Source: Phoebastria nigripes | Lineage: Eukaryota > Chordata > Aves > Procellariiformes > Diomedeidae | Length of the DNA stretch: 64,000 bases | Assembly (NCBI GenBank): GCA_035582835.1 | Contig: JAYKAV010003086.1 | Location: 228,161-292,160 of the forward strand | Direction of reading: 5' to 3' | In this document: positions 24,403-36,200 of the stretch, one piece after another | Position numbering within the stretch: position 1 is the stretch's first letter | Layout of the letters: each line of letters opens with the position of its first letter | The notes under the pieces: generated by a model | What the model saw: only the letters and a program-made list of their open reading frames with translations | The model's database searches: none | What the model was told of the DNA's origin: nothing | Translations under genes and position numbers: made by a program

Positions 24403-27201
24403 GTAAGCAGAGNGGAGGTCTGTACAATGGGTTTATCATATGCCTTATCTTTTTGTCCCAAGAGCAGGAAGAACAGAAGTTACTTTTAAAATTCTTGAAT
24501 GTCCTTTCATGACATCAGACTGAAAAGCACTGACACTATGCAGAAGTTTGGATCTATAACCATTGAGATGGGCTTGAGATTTTTGACTAANAAAATGAAT
24601 TTGTTCTTTCAGTTTTGCATTTTTTCATTTTGCATTTAAGAAAGTGAGAAACAAAGAAAAAAACCAACGTAAATCCTCACCATAAAAGCCCACAATTTTT
24701 ATTCCCTAAAAGCAGGCATCTTGGTCTTACTCACAGTAACTGCCTTGCAGGTAAAAGTCCTGCTTCCTTCTCAGAAGTGTGGCATATAAACAAATCTAAA
24801 ATTACACCCTTTGAGCGCTCACCAAGTGCTTCTGTGTGAAGTACCAAGTGCAAAGAAGCACTTCATTATCACAATTCTTCATTATCAGGTGATCCAAACA
24901 GAAGACTAACACTAAAACACACTAAACTCTGGAGGAATCCATGCCTAAAATGTGTATCACTGGCTTTCCTTAGTTGCCCACAGACTAATCTGAAAATTTA
25001 TAGTTTATGCAAATTGTCCCTTTATAAACCCAATCTTACTTGAATTACCATCCACGAGGTTGATCCTATATTCCATGTCTTGACAAGGGAATGACTATGT
25101 GGATTGCACAAAGTATCTGCAACTCCTAGTTATCTCTTTAAGAAAGCAGTGTATGCTGCCTCCTGACAGCTGCGTATGTTAACACCCAGAGATGAAAAAT
25201 CCATTAAAAAAGTAACCAGCATTCGCAATAAAAAGATGGTTTGACTAATAAAATTTTAAGACTGAACAACCTTTCCACCTCTAGATGGCCTTATAAAGGA
25301 TCAAAGTTGAGGCAAGTCAGTGAAGTTGTTTGGGGTCCTTGTACTACTCATGTCTGTGTCAGAGCAGTTACGTGAATAAATGCTCTTTACAGCCATGCCT
25401 AGCTTCCCTCTAGGCTGCCAGCACATTTTTTAGAAGTAGTCTAGAAGAGGCCATATCTGGACATCTTTCATCTGTCAGAGATGCCTTCCAAAAATCCTGG
25501 TCAGGCTGTCTTGTTTAAGCATCCGAGCAGGAATTCCTTTCAGGATCCCTCCTGACGGAAAAATTGATTCTAGAAAGTGTGTGTGCCACCATCAAGTGAG
25601 TTGTACACTACTGAACAGAGGAAACTCTGACAAAGATGAGCTGTAATTTAATTGGCAGTTCAATTCTGCCAGGACCAGGAATGACTATAAATTACATGCA
25701 AAGCATTGAGACTAGTCACATTTTCAAAATCACTTTTTGTCAAATCCCTTACAAAAGTAGACACTCCTTTTGGGTAGACTCCTGTGGGCCTGGCGCCTAG
25801 ACAAGGAAATTAAGAGAAAACGCAAGGCTGTAACCTGTCTCTACTTTGAGGTTCACACAGTGCTAAGAAAAATGTCAGCCCTTTTAACTCCTAAACAGAG
25901 AGTACTCCAGCCTACACGACTGCAGGCACTAGAAACCCCAAAGGGGGTGGCTATGCCATATGTAGCAAAGTCACCCTCTCTGGTGAGATACCAGGCTTTG
26001 AAAGATACTGTGCCTATTGCATTTGTAAGGTAATGTGTAACCTGAATTTCATGTGATTCTGCAAATTAAAATTATGTATGCCCCTCATTTGGAATCCTGT
26101 GAGTTGGAGGGCTCCAGCTACTCAAATACTTGCCCTACTTGTTGACATATTTCAAAATAATCAGCTAGCAGTACATTTTTCGTTAATTAACATTTCTGAT
26201 CCAACAGCCACCACAGATTTTTCTAAGCAGAAAATAAATAACGACCTTTCCTTCCTCTTGCTTTTGTGACTCCTACGCCAAAAGTCTATTCTTCGTATTG
26301 CTTGAAACTGCAGTCAGTTATGACTGCTTCTGTTTGCCAGAAAACATACAGCATCAAGAAGACAGAACTTTTATTCTAAAGTTCTACATCATGTGTTTTA
26401 TTCAAGTGTTCAAGGTTGCTCCTTACAGGGTCTTCTAGCGTTTCTGGGTTTATTGTGGTAAATTACAACAAATGGTGAAAGATTAAATTAAGGATCATCC
26501 ATTGGAGCTGACATACAAGAGACTTTAACATTTGTTGGAGGACTTCCAAATATGATTCCTCTAACATTTTCATGCCTGCATTCACATTTTTTAAAAGCAG
26601 CAATTTTAATGTCAGGATGAACTATTGTTCTTACAATCTGTTTTTTTCAGTTTGGGGCTATTTTTCTTAAATAAAAATCCAGTCTTGATTTAAGTAGTGT
26701 GACACAAACAGCTTAAATCTATTGTGACAAGTAGTTTTGCTACTTACTCATCTTTAAAAGATTTTTCTTGAACTTATTCCAATTTCCACATCCTTTTCAC
26801 TAGATAGATACCCAAGATGGTTATACAATATGCTAATGAACAATCTTTTAGAAAATAATAATAAAAAAAATTGTTACTGCGTTTTACTGCAGAAAACTGG
26901 TCTTTGTGAGTACATAATAAAAGTGGCCATATCTCCTGTAAGTTTACCATTGTACAAGATCTCCATTGTACCAGTTATGCAATTTGTAATCCAATTAATA
27001 TGGGTGACGCTGATTAGGCACAGCATTATTTTTTTCAATGTTGTATAGAACTCAGACAAATGCCCCTCAGGAAAATTTGCTAAAGTCAGCTCAAGAGTGT
27101 TACCATTATCAAGCACACATAACAAAGAAAATTATGACCTGTTTGTCAGACAAAACCATGCTGATTTAGCATTCATTATGTTCACACTTCGATTTTATGT
27201 T
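24403..27201 (+). other. COL15A1: Intron sequence, no feature recognised
   Basis: First part of a 5.4-kb intron. I read only unique, AT-rich sequence. Divergent Ser/Glu-rich linker exons are hard to see by eye, so an overlooked small exon here cannot be excluded. Confidence 0.6.
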
Positions 27202-27264
27202 AGAACAGAACAGAACAGAACAGAACAGAACAGAATAGAATAGAATAGAATAGAATAGAATAGA
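27202..27264. repeat. Pentanucleotide microsatellite (AGAAC)n(AGAAT)n
   Basis: About six AGAAC units switch abruptly to about six AGAAT units and abut the 3' end of the adjacent minus-strand CR1. It looks like an expansion of the CR1 terminal ATTCTATG-type repeat, with one block later changed by a T-to-C or C-to-T variant unit. Confidence 0.93.
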
Positions 27265-28740
27265 CTATTTCAGTTGGAAGTGACCTACAACAATCATCTA
27301 GTCCAACTGCCTGGCCAGTTCAGGGCTGACCAAGTTAAAGCATGTTATTAAGAGTATTGTCCAAATGCCTCTTCAACACTGACAGGCATGGGGCATCGAC
27401 CACCTCTCTAGGAAGCCTGTGCCAGGGTTTGAGCACCCTCTCGGTAAGGAAATGCTTCCTCATGTCCAGTCTAAACCTCCCCTGGTGCAGCNTTGAACCA
27501 TTCCCACATGTCCTATCACTGGATCCCAGGGAGATCAGCACCTCCCTCTCCACTTCCCCTCCTCAGGAAGCTGGAGAGAGCAATGAGGTCGCCCCTCAGC
27601 CTCCTTTTCTCCGAACTAGACAAACCCAAAGTCCTCAGCCGCTCCTCATAGGACATGCCTTCCAGCCCTTTCACCAGCTTTGTTGCCCTCCTCTGGATGC
27701 ATTCAAGGACCTTCACATCCTTTTGAAATTGTGGGGCCCAGAACTGCACACAGTACTCAAGGTGAGGCCACACCAACGCTGAATACAGTGGGATAATCAC
27801 CTCTTTTGACTGGCTGGTTATACTGTGTTTGATGTACCCCAGGATGCAGTTTGCCCTCTTGGCTGCCAGGGCACACTGCTGACTGATATTGAGCCTACTG
27901 TCGACCAGCACCTCCAGACCCCTTCCTGCAGGGCTGCTCTGCAGCCACTCCTCTCGCAGTTTATACTTGTGCCCGGCATTACTCCTTCCTAGGTGCAGAA
28001 TCCAGCATTTCGACTTGTTAAATTTCATTCAATTAATCATAGCCCAATGCTCCAATCTATCTAGATCCTTCTGCAAGGCCTCTTGTCCCTCAAGAGAGTC
28101 AACAGCACCTCCCAGTTTGGTATCATCAGCAAACTTGCTAACGATGCATTCAACTCCTGCATTCAGATCATTGATAAATATATTGAACAGAACTGGCCCT
28201 AGAATTGAACCCTGAGGAACACCACTGATGACTGGTCACCAGCCAGATGTAGCCGCATTCACTATAACATTTTGAGCTCTGCCCTTCAGCCAGTTCTTCA
28301 CCCAGCACACTGTGAACCCGCTAATCCCACAGCTGGACGACTTGTCCAGAAGGATGCTGTGAGGGACAGTATCAAAAGCCTTACTAAAATCCAGAAAAAC
28401 TACATCCACCACCTTCCCTTCATCCACTAGGCAGGTGACCTTATCATAGAAGGATATCAAATTAGTTAAACGGGACTTTCCCTTTGTGAACCCATGTTGA
28501 GTGTGCCTGATGATTGCATTATTCATTAAATGCCTTTCAGCAGTACTCAGTATAATCTTCTCCGTATTTTTTCCAGGAACTGAGATTAGACTAACAGGTC
28601 TGTAGTTCCCTGGGTCTTCCTTCACGCCCTTTTTGTACATTGGAATAACACTGGCTAGCTTCCTGTCAGCAGGGACCTCCCCAGACTCCCAAGACCTTTG
28701 GTAGATGATCAAGAGGGGTCCTGCCATTGTATCAACAATC
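27265..28740 (-). mobile_element. CR1 LINE, about 1.5 kb, best-preserved copy in the window
   Basis: On the minus strand two long open stretches cover the second half of ORF2. The first (28236-28727) has PVSLISVPGKNTEKII, QHGFTKGKSRLTNLISFYDK and VVFLDFSKAFDTVPHSILLDK, i.e. reverse transcriptase with the motif A aspartate. The catalytic FADD box is present in the gap between them (complement of 28119-28133). The second (27516-28028) has WILHLGRSNAGHKYKLREEW, RANCILGYIKHSITSQSKEV, LVWPHLEYCVQFWAPQFQKD and VKGLEGMSYEERLRTLGLSS. The ORF ends near RLDMRKHFLTERVLKPWHRL and the 3' end meets the microsatellite at 27264. It is 5'-truncated and frame-broken, so not mobile. Confidence 0.96.
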
Positions 28741-29674
28741 CTGTCATCTCACTCAGGTTATGATCTTACTCACAGCTTAGTTAACTAGGTTCTCTTCTAA
28801 CACTTTTCCAGATGAGAAAANAATCTTTATGGTCTAATGAGACCAGATGAAAAAATCTCTCGTCTTTGGGAACTTTCCTAGGGACAAAACCCAGAAAGAT
28901 CTTTAAAAAATCAGCTAACAGCTCCTTTGCTGAAAGCTGTCATCCTGCTAACTTTAAAATGCTTGGATAGTTACTATATTACATCCCTCCTAGTTTCATT
29001 AGCTAGTAATGGAACACAAAATATTTCATTGCTGCTATAAAATGTGAGTAAATCCTAGTGCCTGTTTCAAAATATGATACAAAAATGACTTAAATGTTCT
29101 GTCCGGTATACTGGATTTTAATTTAAATATGTATTAGTGTCCGAGCTCCACCACTTNATTTTGTTCCTGGTGTATTTAAACTATTCTTTTTATTATTCTT
29201 TCTTTCCCTTGACCAAATACAGATGCTTAGCAATTTTTTGCTCTTGCTTGTTGTCCATTTTTACTCTTTGCTATGATTCATCTTCTGTCACTTTCCTTTT
29301 TAACCAAGCTGGATATGTAACCCTCTTTTGTTAGAGTTTTAGATCTCAGGGGAGCTGGCTAAAGCATTCCTAAACATCTCTTTTTAACTTTCACAATTTT
29401 CTCCCGGACAGACTGAGTTTGTGAAACTGGTCTTTTTCAAACCTACATTATTGATTTAGACTGTGCAGATTTGTGCAGATATGAAATTAGACCACGGTCA
29501 TTTGCATCTAGGTAACCAGCTCTCATTTTTTCCAGCTCAGTGAGCAATTTTTTTGTACTTGCATGAATGATCTCTGATACGGACTGCCTTTGCTGAATGG
29601 AGTATATTGTTTGTATGGTGCCTAACAGGTTTCTGACTACATTGAACAAAGCAGGGGTTTTAGGAGAGAGGGAA
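28741..29674 (+). other. COL15A1: Intron sequence between CR1 and poly-G tract
   Basis: Unique AT-rich intron sequence; no feature recognised. Confidence 0.7.
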
Positions 29675-29713
29675 GGGGGGGGGGGGGGNGGGGGGGGGGG
29701 GGGGGGGGGGGGG
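29675..29713 (+). repeat. Poly-G tract, 39 nt, just upstream of a collagen exon
   Basis: An unbroken G run interrupted only by an N at 29689, flanked by GA-rich sequence (GAGAGAGGGAAG on the left, AAGAGAGAGAAAAAGGGGG on the right). It lies 65 nt before the exon at 29779, in the sense orientation for the transcript. Its true length is uncertain because such runs are poorly sequenced. Confidence 0.93.
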
Positions 29714-29778
29714 AAGAGAGAGAAAAAGGGGGAAAGTAATGCAACACATCTTTCATATTTCACATTTTAATTACTTAG

Positions 29779-29907
29779 GGCCAGAAAGGTCAGGAAGGAG
29801 AGGATGGGCCCACAGGATCTCCAGGAAGGCCAGGAGTAGAAGATGTGCAGAGAAAAGATCAGGGACCTCCTGGACCTCCAGGGAAACTGGGACAACATGG
29901 TCAGCCT
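29779..29907 (+). CDS. COL15A1: COL15A1 exon: first collagenous exon seen
   Basis: A 129-nt exon (43 codons, phase 0 at both ends), acceptor TTACTTAG, donor GTGAGT at 29908. It opens the triple-helical region with GQKGQEGEDGPTGSPGRPG, is interrupted by VEDVQRKDQ, and resumes GPPGPPGKLGQHGQP. Gly at every third position outside the interruption marks collagen. The interruption breaks the helix register early in this block. Prolines and lysines at Y positions are potential hydroxylation sites. My recollection of mammalian COL15A1 has a shorter first block, so this exon may be bird-specific or lost in mammals. Confidence 0.93.
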
Positions 29908-30527
29908 GTGAGTATTTTCTGTCTATTGAAAGAATGCATGTATTTTAGAAAGGGTAATAGTCAATCATCTCACATGCATAAAGGGCTGAAACTCCACAGC
30001 CTCTGTCATCAGTTATACTTCTACAAGATGGGTTTTTAGCCCCACCAAGTCAACTCAGGAGTGTCATATCTGCTTTGCACATGTGTCAATGGCTATACAA
30101 GGGCCTGATGAGAGACAATTATCAGAAAGCACAAGGCAAATAACTGATATGCCAACATACTAACGTTCTTAGAGCGGTAATTCCACAAACTCTTTGGGCA
30201 GCCTTTGCAGTGCTGCACCACCCTCCCAGCTGTCATGTTTGAACATGTTCAAAGCTGCTGGACTTCAGAACTCACATGCCTCCTTCAGTGGTATCTGTAT
30301 ATCCAGGATGTTTCACACTTCATATCCTTCTGAACCATCAGCACAAGATGTATGCAATTAAACAGAGGTGCAAAACAGATCACACTGTGACATAGTATTT
30401 GTTACAGTTCTGGTTTGTTATTTTGTCACTGCATGACACATCAAGCTATAGTTAATTGTTTTTCTCCTTTGTTGCTTTTTCGTTACAATGTTTTATTTAC
30501 CTTTCTAACAAAGACATTTTATTTTAG
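29908..30527 (+). other. COL15A1: COL15A1 intron, 0.62 kb
   Basis: Unique sequence between two collagen exons. A stretch at 30185-30235 (CTTTGGGCAGCCTTTGCAGT) faintly resembles antisense CR1 but is too short to call. Confidence 0.8.
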
Positions 30528-30554
30528 GGCATTCCTGGTAAAAATGGGTTACCC
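30528..30554 (+). CDS. COL15A1: COL15A1 exon: 27-nt collagen microexon
   Basis: Three perfect Gly-X-Y triplets (GIPGKNGLP) between a strong acceptor (TTTATTTTAG) and a consensus donor (GTAAGT at 30555), phase 0 at both ends. The 27-nt length is three 9-bp units, the classic collagen exon building block. It keeps the Gly register with the exons on both sides. Confidence 0.92.
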
Positions 30555-33228
30555 GTAAGTACTCTTTTATACATATTTTTGTTAACTGAAGGAAAAAAAA
30601 ACAACATTTTTTATCAGAGACTCAGCTACATTGAAGCTTAAGCAGCAAAGTGCTTTCTCCATGTGCTCTCTTTAGAAGGCAGCTCTGGTGCTGTAGTTGA
30701 CTTCCTCTGGTTGCCAAGAGAAGGGGACCTAGGTTTCTAAGAGAAATTTATGATTTCCTAGTTGCAAAGAAAGTAAGAGGCATGGAATGACATAAGCAGC
30801 TGTACAAGGAGTCCAGCTCTGGTNAGGTTGGTTTTTTTGCAGAGAGGAACTTCAAAAAGAGGACATACTCAGACCCAGACCTCTTCCAGGGCAAAACAAA
30901 AAGTACTTCATTGACCCTTCATAGACACAATGCTTCCATGTTGCCTGCTCCTAACCTCAGCTGCTATTAACTTTCCAGATGTACCTCTCACCCCTCAACA
31001 CTTGTGCAGTAATTCAGCTGCACCTTCTGCTTCATCCCTCCTGCTTTCCTTTCTCTGTGTTCCTCTATTTTACCCTCTCTTCTGTCACATTTGCTGTCAT
31101 CTTCCTGTATTGTTCCTTCTTCCCTTCTCCAGATGACTCCCCTCTGTAGGTCAGTTCACCACGAGCCGCTGATAGATTGTATGTGCATCCTCCATGGTGA
31201 ACTATTGCCAGCAATACACACAATAACAAATCCCTAGCTGTCATATTCCATGAGTGTCTCACCTGCTGTTGCATATCTGTCCTCTGTTGATGCTTTACTA
31301 CCTGTCTTCTTTGTTTCCTTACTCATTATCTGTTGCTGCCACTTTGTGCATCTTTCCCCTCTCTAAGACCTTCCCACCCAGAAGCTGTCATCATTACCAT
31401 GCCTGCTCCTCCTTTTGTATACTGCCATGCACCACTGCTGTGAAATTCCTGTCCGTTCCTGNCCCCTGCAAATGAACCTCAAATGAAACTGGTATGTTTT
31501 AAGATATTAAAAAAATAATTCCGTAGTCATTCATGGGATGCATAATTCAGCTTCTGCATGAATGCTGCCTGCATACATTGGTATGTTCACAGAAATGTAG
31601 CTGGTTTTGCAAATATTTAGCCTAAACTCAGATTATGTGTCATTAGGGTGTTTATGGACAAGAGGTTTACATTTTCTGTATTAACAGAAGTCTGACTACT
31701 TTCAAGTAGAACATTTTCAAAGAAAACTATAAAACCAGTATAATGGGGAAATGTCTTATAGAAAATTCTTCAAATGTAATTCAAATGCTTCAAAAGCAAT
31801 TGTTTTGTCCTTGTAAACAAATCCTTGTAAAACAATCCTATTTCCTATCATAGACATTTTGTTATATCTTGTGAAAGGAACCATTGTCCTGTATTTTTTA
31901 TAGATACTCTTTTGTCCATGTGCAGCTGGGTTCTGATCTTACATATACCTATGCAACTTTACTACTGGATTGATGGGGATTCACTCAGCAATAAAATTCG
32001 TATGCACTAGATTTATATTGGCCATGTGTTTGCCACTTTTCTATAAACTTGACACCAGTTACTCTACAGGAAAAAAAATAATAGGAGAAAAAAACTTTTA
32101 GTCTTACAGATACGTTTTTCTCCATAATGAGTTTATATAACCCATCTTTAAAAGTAGTACAACCCTAAAACTTGAGCAGTATAGTCCATAATCACAGTTG
32201 TCCAGATTCCCAAAACGCCATTAGGGAAAACAGAATTTATTTGCCTTCTGAATTTTTTTCCAGTGTCCTAACTGAATTCATAAATAGCACCACTTTATAA
32301 TAGCACTGACTTTAAAGCTGGTGGGAGTTCTTTCTAGCCAATGATCAAGCCTTTATAGGAAGAGCATATGCATGTTACGTGTAGATAAGTTGAACATGTA
32401 TAGAAAGGTTATTTAGGATTAATTTGACTGGTGAAGTTTAGAATGGAAAATGGGGTGAAATGCTATGTAGTACTACACATTCCCTGTCAGATGCACGTCC
32501 TCAGGAAGCATCCTACTTGGTAGGAACTGAATATATTCAGGTGGGTCAAGGCAAAAAGGATTTCAGTAGGAGGTGGGAACAGGGTAATGCCAATGGTATG
32601 ATTTGGTGCACTCAGGGCAGCAGTTTGCAGTAGTGTGTTGCAAATATATCTCGCTATTCTCTGTTGACTATCACTTCTGTATGAAATTAAAAGTAGATTT
32701 CTTCCAAGTGTCCGTTTTCTCATAGTTTGAAAGTTGTTAGGGAAGAGGCAGAATTCTAGCTTGGAATTTACCTGCTGTAAGCATATTCAGCAACTTTGGA
32801 ATAAATGAAGACTTTCTTACCTCTTAGATAAGTAAATGGCTAGGAGACAGAACATCTGAAGAGGACTTTTCAGACAGCTGTCACTGTTCCACTGTCTAGT
32901 GGAACATTATAGTTTTCAAAATATTTGTCATCAGTGCTGTGTGGTCCAGTTGGCATCCTGCCTAATCCAAATGCGGCCTGCCAAGTGTTTCCATCTGTAT
33001 CCCCCAAACAGGCTTCACTGCCACTTTGTTGTGAGCAGAGTGGATGTGGTGAGAGGCACATTTCATGCACTGCCAGCTGCATAGAGGTGTAAGTCCCATA
33101 TCTCCTCCCACTGCACAAAGCAAGAGTTAGAATCTAGCACACTTACGTCCAGCCTCTGCTGCTAAGTGTACAGCCTGTTTAACCTGCATAAAAGATAATG
33201 TTTAATTAAAAAATTTATTTCCTTTTAG
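30555..33228 (+). other. COL15A1: COL15A1 intron, 2.7 kb
   Basis: Unique sequence, pyrimidine-rich around 30930-31440. No interspersed repeat or exon-like segment recognised. Acceptor TTTCCTTTTAG ends at 33228. Confidence 0.8.
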
Positions 33229-33291
33229 GGTAAAAATGGACGTCAGGGGTTGCCAGGACTGAAAGGAAAAGCAGGCCTAAAAGGCGAAAAG
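33229..33291 (+). CDS. COL15A1: COL15A1 exon: collagen triplets
   Basis: A 63-nt exon (7 triplets, phase 0 at both ends), donor GTATGT at 33292. It encodes GKNGRQGLPGLKG then KAGLKGEK, a Lys-rich helix segment ending in GEK. The KGKAGLKGEKGD stretch, completed by the next exon, aligns with the KGQAGPKGEKGD stretch I recall for the start of the mammalian collagenous region. Lysines at Y positions are potential hydroxylysine glycosylation sites. Confidence 0.95.
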
Positions 33292-36200
33292 GTATGTGTC
33301 CTGTTAATAACCAACAACCAATCAGATACCATTTATGCTTGGACATGTGTTAATTTGGTACACTCTGAGACAAAAAGTAATAATAATAGGGAATCACGGG
33401 AAGAATTAAATATCCTGCTGTTCACCCGTGAATCTGCATGAAGGGCAGCCATAACAGAATCAGAAGGATTTTTCACGAATATGAGTAAACTTCAGCAGTA
33501 GAAAAAGTTGGGCTTTCACAGGAGAGCTAAGGAAGATATATTTAACACTTAATAAAGAAAAGTCAATCGCTATATATAACTGCTCTGTGCAACTTATCCC
33601 ACTGGCTAAGTGATTTAACAGAGGCAGTATAATCATATTACCCTTATGAAGTGAACATAATTGAAATAAGAGCTAAACCATCTGAAGTAACAACTTTTGT
33701 CACTTCTGAGCTGAAGTGAGCTATAATGGATTAATCTATCATTAAAGCACGTTGTACACAAAATTGGCATTCAGCCAATTACTCCAAGTGCCAAATTAAT
33801 AATTCGTTTCATCTGTTTACCAAAACAGATGGAATTCAGGCTTCATAAATTCACAAACATAACCCATATCAAGCTCATGTATTCAAATTCAATTTGAAAG
33901 GGTCCAGAATCATTTCAAAGGTAAAATTAGTCTCCAGTACAGGTATCAGGTCACGAGACTGCATGGCAACCCCCCATCTCTCTGTCCAGCTGAACAGTCT
34001 GTCTGTTGTAATGGAAAGATGTGTTGGGCAAAGGGTTATCTTAAGCTGAAGAGAAGTGAAGGCATGTCAGGCAGTTAGGAAGCATCTCACATACAACATG
34101 ATGGGGGACACTCTTGTGGTCCCTTGGTGAAAGCAGCATGTCTGGGTCCCATCTCAGGTACATGTTCACAAAAGCAGGCGGCATGGAGACAAACAGGAGG
34201 NCTTAGAAGTCCGTGCACAGTTACAGGGCTATCGCCTCTCTGAGGTTACAGAGGCATGGTAGGTTACCTCACAACTGGAGTGCTGCAGCAGTTCTAGATA
34301 CATTTTAACAGTAGCATACTCTAAGTAGCGTGGCATAACTCAGTGTGCTATTAGAATACCAGGTAGACTAGGCTAAGGTTTCCAAAGCTAGAAAGAGTAG
34401 CATGCACTGATTTATAGCAGTCATGTACCTAAAACTGTCCCTACTCTAATGGGTCCCTCAAAATGACTACTGAGTTTGTAAGTGGATGACACTGCTATGA
34501 CTTACGTGGCATTCAGTACTATAAGCTGTCAGGTAAATACCACAACACTCTTCATGATGGCATTATGAGATGATTTTTCCCTCCTTTCTGAATAACCTCC
34601 ATCGTATTTTCATATCATGCTAACATGTGTAACCAATATAATCACTTTCCAACGGAGACTGATTTTCTACAGCACTTCCCAACCAGGTCAGTGCTTCTAA
34701 GATAAATCACACAAACACCACTGAGAATAATAATACACAGTTTCTAGATTTTACTAATAATAACAATTCTATATGTAATATTAATAATTAATTATACATA
34801 TGTCTTGGTATAACTCAAAGGCAAAGTATAGTTCAAGGAAAAATATTCTGCAACAAATGAGTTAACAAGGTCTTGAGTGATGAACAACAGATGTTAGGAA
34901 TTAATGTCACGGTAGTTGCCCATTTTGGACAACACTGTATCCAGAGAACAGCACTTCACTGTATTGTGGGAGGGGGTCTATAACCCTCTCTCCCCATTTG
35001 GCTAATTCTCTACATTCTTCTTTCCTGATACAGAGCTGATGCAGATAGTGCCTTCCCTTGCTATGGACACTTGCCAGAAGCCTCCTTTGGTTCTTCTGCA
35101 CTGTGGAACTACTATAGCCCCTCTAGCAAAGGCTCAATTTCCCCTATAATGTTTGTCAATCACACAGTGAAAAAGTTGAAAAAAACGGCCTAAACGTCAT
35201 TTGACAATTAGCTTCCCAACATTCCTGCAAATCTGCTTTGGTCATTCTCATGACCAGAGTCATTTCCAGGATGCTTGGTACTGACACAAATAATTCATGT
35301 TAGTAAACCATAAAATCAGTCAGGCTGCTTTTAATGAAAACAAAGCAAATGGAAAAGATTTCAAGATTATGGTTGTTTACATTTCTTCTACTTATAAGCA
35401 AAGTGCAAATCAGCAAAAAAGCTTTATTTTGCAGCTGCTGCAGCTGCAACTGTTGTTAGGTAACCATTCTGATCTCCAGCAACAAGTGCTATGTCTACAC
35501 TGCCAAATGAAACAGGCCCAGGAACTGACTGAATTGCTGATGGTTCAGACTTGCGAGCATGGTCCCTGACAATGTTTTGGCCCATGTCAAATAGATCTCT
35601 CTCAGATAATGCCTCAGCATTGTTCAGGGGTAACATCGGTTGTTAACTGTTCCCAGTATGCTGCAAGATGAAACTGTGCATAGGTTGGCTCTGTTCATTC
35701 TACATGCTCCCCCAGTGCTATCCCAGCAGGCTTTTTACTTTCAAATACTCATCATGCTGATGGGTTGCAGCATAGTTCTCATGTTATTTCATGAAAATTG
35801 CACAAAAACCCCATACTCAAAATATTAGCTTTGAACATACAGGGCTAAAAGGAGGCCCAGGGCCAAGTACCTAAGTACTGTGAACACAGCGAGTATGTTC
35901 TGCCTGACCTCAGGGCCAAAGTATGGTCCCCAGCCTTATTTTATTGATTAGAATAGGCATCAGAAGGAGAACATTTTGGCAGCAGGAGAAGCAGCTTACC
36001 TGTAGTGAGCTAAGGCTATATCTGGAAGCAAAAGACTCCTGCAGTCTATTCCTGATTACTTATATGGCTATTTTAGTAAAGGCATCTTAAGTTTTGTTTT
36101 CCATTTTTAAAATTGGGCTAATATTTTCAAGGGGTACTTCAAAGAGGCATTGTGAAGATAAGTTAGCAAACAGGTGCTAAAAATCCTAACAACATCTTCA

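Noticed and set aside
24403..24417. Alternative donor at 24418 (GAG then GTCTGT) for the linker exon
   Set aside because: In phase but weaker than GTAAGC at 24403 and it would include an ambiguous base.
27516..28727. Minus-strand frames with reverse transcriptase similarity as host genes
   Set aside because: They are pieces of a truncated CR1 LINE, not host genes.
29443..29763. Minus-strand open frame with a poly-proline run
   Set aside because: It is only the reverse complement of the poly-G tract.
30185..30235. Possible antisense CR1 remnant
   Set aside because: Only about 40 bp of weak resemblance and no terminal repeat.
31155..31205. Inverted repeat AGTTCACCA/TGGTGAACT with a 33-nt loop
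   Set aside because: Chance-level stem with no supporting context.
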